Source of the DNA: a bacterium
Lineage (GTDB): Bacteria; Armatimonadota; Fimbriimonadia; Fimbriimonadales; GBS-DC
Length of the DNA stretch: 5,680 nt
Direction of reading: 5' to 3'
NCBI GenBank assembly: GCA_029335935.2
Contig: JARJMV020000274.1
Location: forward strand, 1-5,680
In this document: piece after piece, positions 3,691 to 5,680 of the stretch
How positions within the stretch are numbered: the stretch's first letter is position 1
How the letters are laid out: each line of letters starts with the position of its first letter
The notes under the pieces: model-generated
What the model was told of the DNA's origin: nothing
Databases searched by the model: none
Seen by the model: the letters and a program-made list of their open reading frames with translations, nothing else
Made by a program: the position numbers and the translations under genes

Positions 3691-5130
3691 ATGCGTGAAG
3701 GTCTCTACGCGATAGTGGGCGCGGCGGGCATAGGCGAGGATACCGAATCGTACCGAATAGGCGACGCCCTGCCCGCCGCTGTTGTGACGCCAGAGAGCGA
3801 GGCGGAAGTGCGCGCCCTGATGGAATACGCCCATGGTGGGCGGTTCCCGTGCATCGTCGCCGGCAACGGCACACACCTAACGCATCTCAGCCCACACGAA
3901 CGCCCTTGGTGGCTGCTTAGCACGCGCCGCCTGAACCGCGTGGTAGACTACTCGCCCCAAGACTTGGTGCTAACCGTCGGCGCAGGCATAACGCTTCAAG
4001 AGGTGCAAGATGTGCTGCGTGAGTACAACCAGTACCTGCCGTGGAACCCTGCGCTGCCGACGGAGGCGACTATCGGTGGGATTGTATCGAGCAACCGTTC
4101 GGGTTCGTGGCGCTACAGGTACGGGACGCCGCGCGACCGATTGCTGGCGCTACGCGCCGTGCTGCCCGACGGCGTTGCCTTCAAAAGCGGCGCGAAGGTG
4201 GTCAAGAGTGTCGCTGGCTACGACCTGCACCGCCTGCTGTGCGGCGCGTGGGGTACGCTGGCAGTGATTACAGAGATTACGCTCAAAGTGCAGCCTGCGC
4301 CTGCGCAGTTCGAGGCGGTCGGCTGGTTCACCACTTGGCAGGACCTGCCCGCCACGCTTGCATCGCTGATGCGTCTACCGATTCAACCTGATGGGATCAG
4401 CGTCGCGGCGTTGCGCGGCGGAGCGTTTCAGGGGCTATCGGGGCTGCGCGCCGTGTCGCAGGTGGAGTGGGAGTGGGGCGAGATGACCTCGCGGCAAACC
4501 CTGACAGTGGTGGGGGCTACCTCCGAGCCGTTGTCGCGCCCCCGTACGCTGACGGTTTACGGCGGGGTAGGGGTGATGGACGCGCCCACGCTTGCACAAC
4601 CCCGTACGCTCGCCTCGCCCGAACCGCAACCGCAACCCGAAACAGATACCTCGCCGCCTTTGCCGTATGTCTGGATGGAGTTCTCCGGCAGACCCGAAGG
4701 CGTGCCGTGGCAGGTGCAGCAGCTCCACGCGCAGGGCTACCCAGCCGAGCCGATTGACGCGACGCAACTCGCACACCTACGCGATTGGCTCGCCCCACGC
4801 ACGCATCCGCTGCTGATGCAAATCTTTCTGCGTCCCAACGAAGTGGGCGAAGCGATGGCGCGCTGGACGGAACTGCAGGGCGTCTCGGCGATGGCGCATG
4901 CGGGCAGCGGCGTACTGTATGTCGCTGCCGACGCGAGCGGGCTGAGCGAGTTGCTGATTCAGCGTGTGCGGACACTAAAGTCGAAATATCGCGTGTTGAA
5001 CGGCGCGGATTGGCTACGCGCTCACTCGGACGGGGAGTTGCACCGTTCGCCACTCAACGCAGGGGAACTGCGCCTAACGCACGCCCTCAAAAACGCGCTC
5101 GACGAACGGGGCATATTACCCCTAACTTAG
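3691..5130 (+). CDS. glcE: FAD-binding oxidoreductase, glycolate oxidase subunit GlcE-like
   Basis: The 479-residue product belongs to the PCMH/FAD_binding_4 flavoprotein family and matches GlcE best. In bacteria GlcE works with GlcD and the iron-sulfur GlcF to oxidise glycolate to glyoxylate. The FAD domain spans about residues 26-202: VVTPESEAEV, AGNGTHL (57-63), DLVLTVGAGITLQEVQ (91-106), ATIGGIVSSNRSG, YGTPRDRLLALRAVLPDG (144-161), SGAKVVKSVAGYDLHRLL (166-183) and GTLAVITEITLKVQP. E. coli GlcE has about 350 residues. The extra length here is mainly a segment at about 255-325 with PRTL twice and a PEPQPQPETDTSPPLP stretch. The C-terminus ends DERGILPLT where relatives usually read near NPGR. 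The frame is open upstream into the hairpin repeats, but ATG 3691 gives a normal N-terminus. Its ribosome site (GAAGGA) is unusually close to the ATG. GlcD and GlcF are not in the window; the exact substrate is inferred. Confidence 0.87.
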   Translation: MREGLYAIVGAAGIGEDTESYRIGDALPAAVVTPESEAEVRALMEYAHGGRFPCIVAGNGTHLTHLSPHERPWWLLSTRRLNRVVDYSPQDLVLTVGAGITLQEVQDVLREYNQYLPWNPALPTEATIGGIVSSNRSGSWRYRYGTPRDRLLALRAVLPDGVAFKSGAKVVKSVAGYDLHRLLCGAWGTLAVITEITLKVQPAPAQFEAVGWFTTWQDLPATLASLMRLPIQPDGISVAALRGGAFQGLSGLRAVSQVEWEWGEMTSRQTLTVVGATSEPLSRPRTLTVYGGVGVMDAPTLAQPRTLASPEPQPQPETDTSPPLPYVWMEFSGRPEGVPWQVQQLHAQGYPAEPIDATQLAHLRDWLAPRTHPLLMQIFLRPNEVGEAMARWTELQGVSAMAHAGSGVLYVAADASGLSELLIQRVRTLKSKYRVLNGADWLRAHSDGELHRSPLNAGELRLTHALKNALDERGILPLT

Positions 5131-5680
5131 TTGTTGCCGCCGCAGGTCGCGCCGAAGTTGAATAGCACCAGCAGCAGGTCGGCGTCATCCACCACGCCGT
5201 CGCCGTTCGCGTCGGAGGCGGCATCGTCCGAGCCGAAGTTGAATAGCACCTGCAGCAAGTCCGCGTCATCCACCACGCCGTCGCCATTCACATTCCCGAA
5301 CACGCCCGTGAAGCCGCCGCCGTAGGCTTCCCAGTCCATGTTGAAAATGCGGGCTTCGGCCAACAATTGCGGATTCTCGAAACAGAACACATATCCTTCC
5401 ACCAACAGGAAGTTATTCTCGTCGCCGCCGTTGTCTTCAAACTGGAGCGTTACTGCCTGCCAGTTAGTATTGTAGGGATTTGCACGGCAGCTTATCGGCG
5501 TCACTCGCGCCTGCAGCGTCCCTGCAAGGCGGGTGATGAGTACATTAATCTCTGTACCGTTTAGATTCACTGGGATGCACTGATTGGGGTTCGTATCGGC
5601 TGCCCAGCGGATGATGGCTCCGCTCGCGTCCTCCGACACCACCGTGCCGATGAGGTTCAGGGTGTAGTTAATGCCCAAGT
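5127..5680 (-). CDS. Secreted-type protein with two C-terminal dockerin-like calcium repeats (5' end beyond window)
   Basis: At least 183 C-terminal residues are visible. The first visible start-like codon, TTG at 5678, is too close to the edge to be trusted, so the gene is taken as truncated. Residues 1-125 are beta-rich with scattered Asn, Thr and aromatics and three cysteines (34, 64, 99), a composition typical of exported proteins. The C-terminus holds two EF-hand/dockerin type I loops, NVNGDGVVDDAD (129-140) and DANGDGVVDDAD (156-167), each followed by LL.VLFNFG, at a 27-residue period. Asp/Asn at loop positions 1, 3, 5, 9 and 12 are positioned to bind calcium. A short tail, ATCGGNN, ends the protein. 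Such modules occur at the ends of many extracellular proteins, where they mediate docking or calcium-dependent stability; which applies here is unknown. It converges with the GlcE-like gene and overlaps its stop codon. Confidence 0.82.
   Translation of the reverse strand, partial: LGINYTLNLIGTVVSEDASGAIIRWAADTNPNQCIPVNLNGTEINVLITRLAGTLQARVTPISCRANPYNTNWQAVTLQFEDNGGDENNFLLVEGYVFCFENPQLLAEARIFNMDWEAYGGGFTGVFGNVNGDGVVDDADLLQVLFNFGSDDAASDANGDGVVDDADLLLVLFNFGATCGGNN
5151..5213 (-). repeat. Dockerin-like DNA repeat, unit nearer the C-terminus
   Basis: This is a direct repeat of 5232-5294, with 3 mismatches over the first 54 bases (7 over 63) and a period of 81 bases (27 codons). It encodes the second calcium loop and following helix. 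The near identity extends to silent positions. Confidence 0.85.
5232..5294 (-). repeat. Dockerin-like DNA repeat, first unit
   Basis: This partner of 5151-5213 encodes the first calcium loop (NVNGDGVVDDAD) and helix. The two units differ mostly at the loop's N-terminal side, where the spacer GSDDAAS joins them. Confidence 0.85.

Noticed and set aside
3092..3876. Two long minus-strand frames (260 and 244 codons)
   Set aside because: They cross the exported-protein gene antisense and read through the hairpin array (TDRNVRAT repeats), a known source of spurious long ORFs.
4517..5053. 178-codon minus-strand frame in the GlcE-like gene
   Set aside because: Arg/Ala/Ser-rich antisense shadow of a G+C-rich coding frame.

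Overview
The window looks like a moderately GC-rich bacterial chromosome, most likely from a thermophilic or environmental Armatimonadota (Fimbriimonadia-like) lineage. This rests on the C-terminal double dockerin-like repeats (NGDGVVDDADLL...LFNFG), a short exported protein of a kind I associate with that group, and a hairpin repeat array of a type common in some environmental phyla. The taxonomic call is inference. I see no CRISPR array, complete insertion sequence, rRNA, or clear new defence system.

Left part (1-1526, all minus strand). A tRNA-Arg(CCG) gene is followed directly by a complete XerC/D-type tyrosine recombinase. Beyond that lies the 5' part of an unrecognised gene that runs off the left edge. 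The tRNA-integrase order is the usual layout of an integrated element attached at a tRNA 3' end, so a mobile island probably extends to the left.

Middle (1555-3077). Upstream of the tRNA is a wrecked DNA methyltransferase gene: its N-terminal GDNLEVLRK motif is joined almost directly to its C-terminal domain, in different reading frames. Next come two plus-strand genes with strongly C-biased composition: an unrecognised 120-residue protein and a phage virion-morphogenesis (Mu gpG / tail-completion type) protein. A 32-codon ORF overlaps the end of the second gene through ATGA. A minus-strand open stretch reading like a lost gene's C-terminus follows. This stretch resembles a scar zone where pieces of mobile DNA have landed and decayed.

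Right part (3080-5680). A signal-peptide-bearing 140-residue protein is followed by a tandem array of four GGACA-N4-TGTCC hairpins. The array leads directly into a 479-residue FAD-binding oxidoreductase of the glycolate oxidase GlcE family. That gene converges with, and shares stop-codon bases with, a secreted dockerin-repeat protein whose start lies beyond the right edge.

Functionally the window is a mosaic, not one pathway: integration module, methyltransferase relic and phage fragment on one side, ordinary metabolic and secreted-protein genes on the other. Several genes, and the tRNA, are preceded by a GGG/AGG-TAnnnT -10-like motif without a clear -35 box, possibly the lineage's promoter style.
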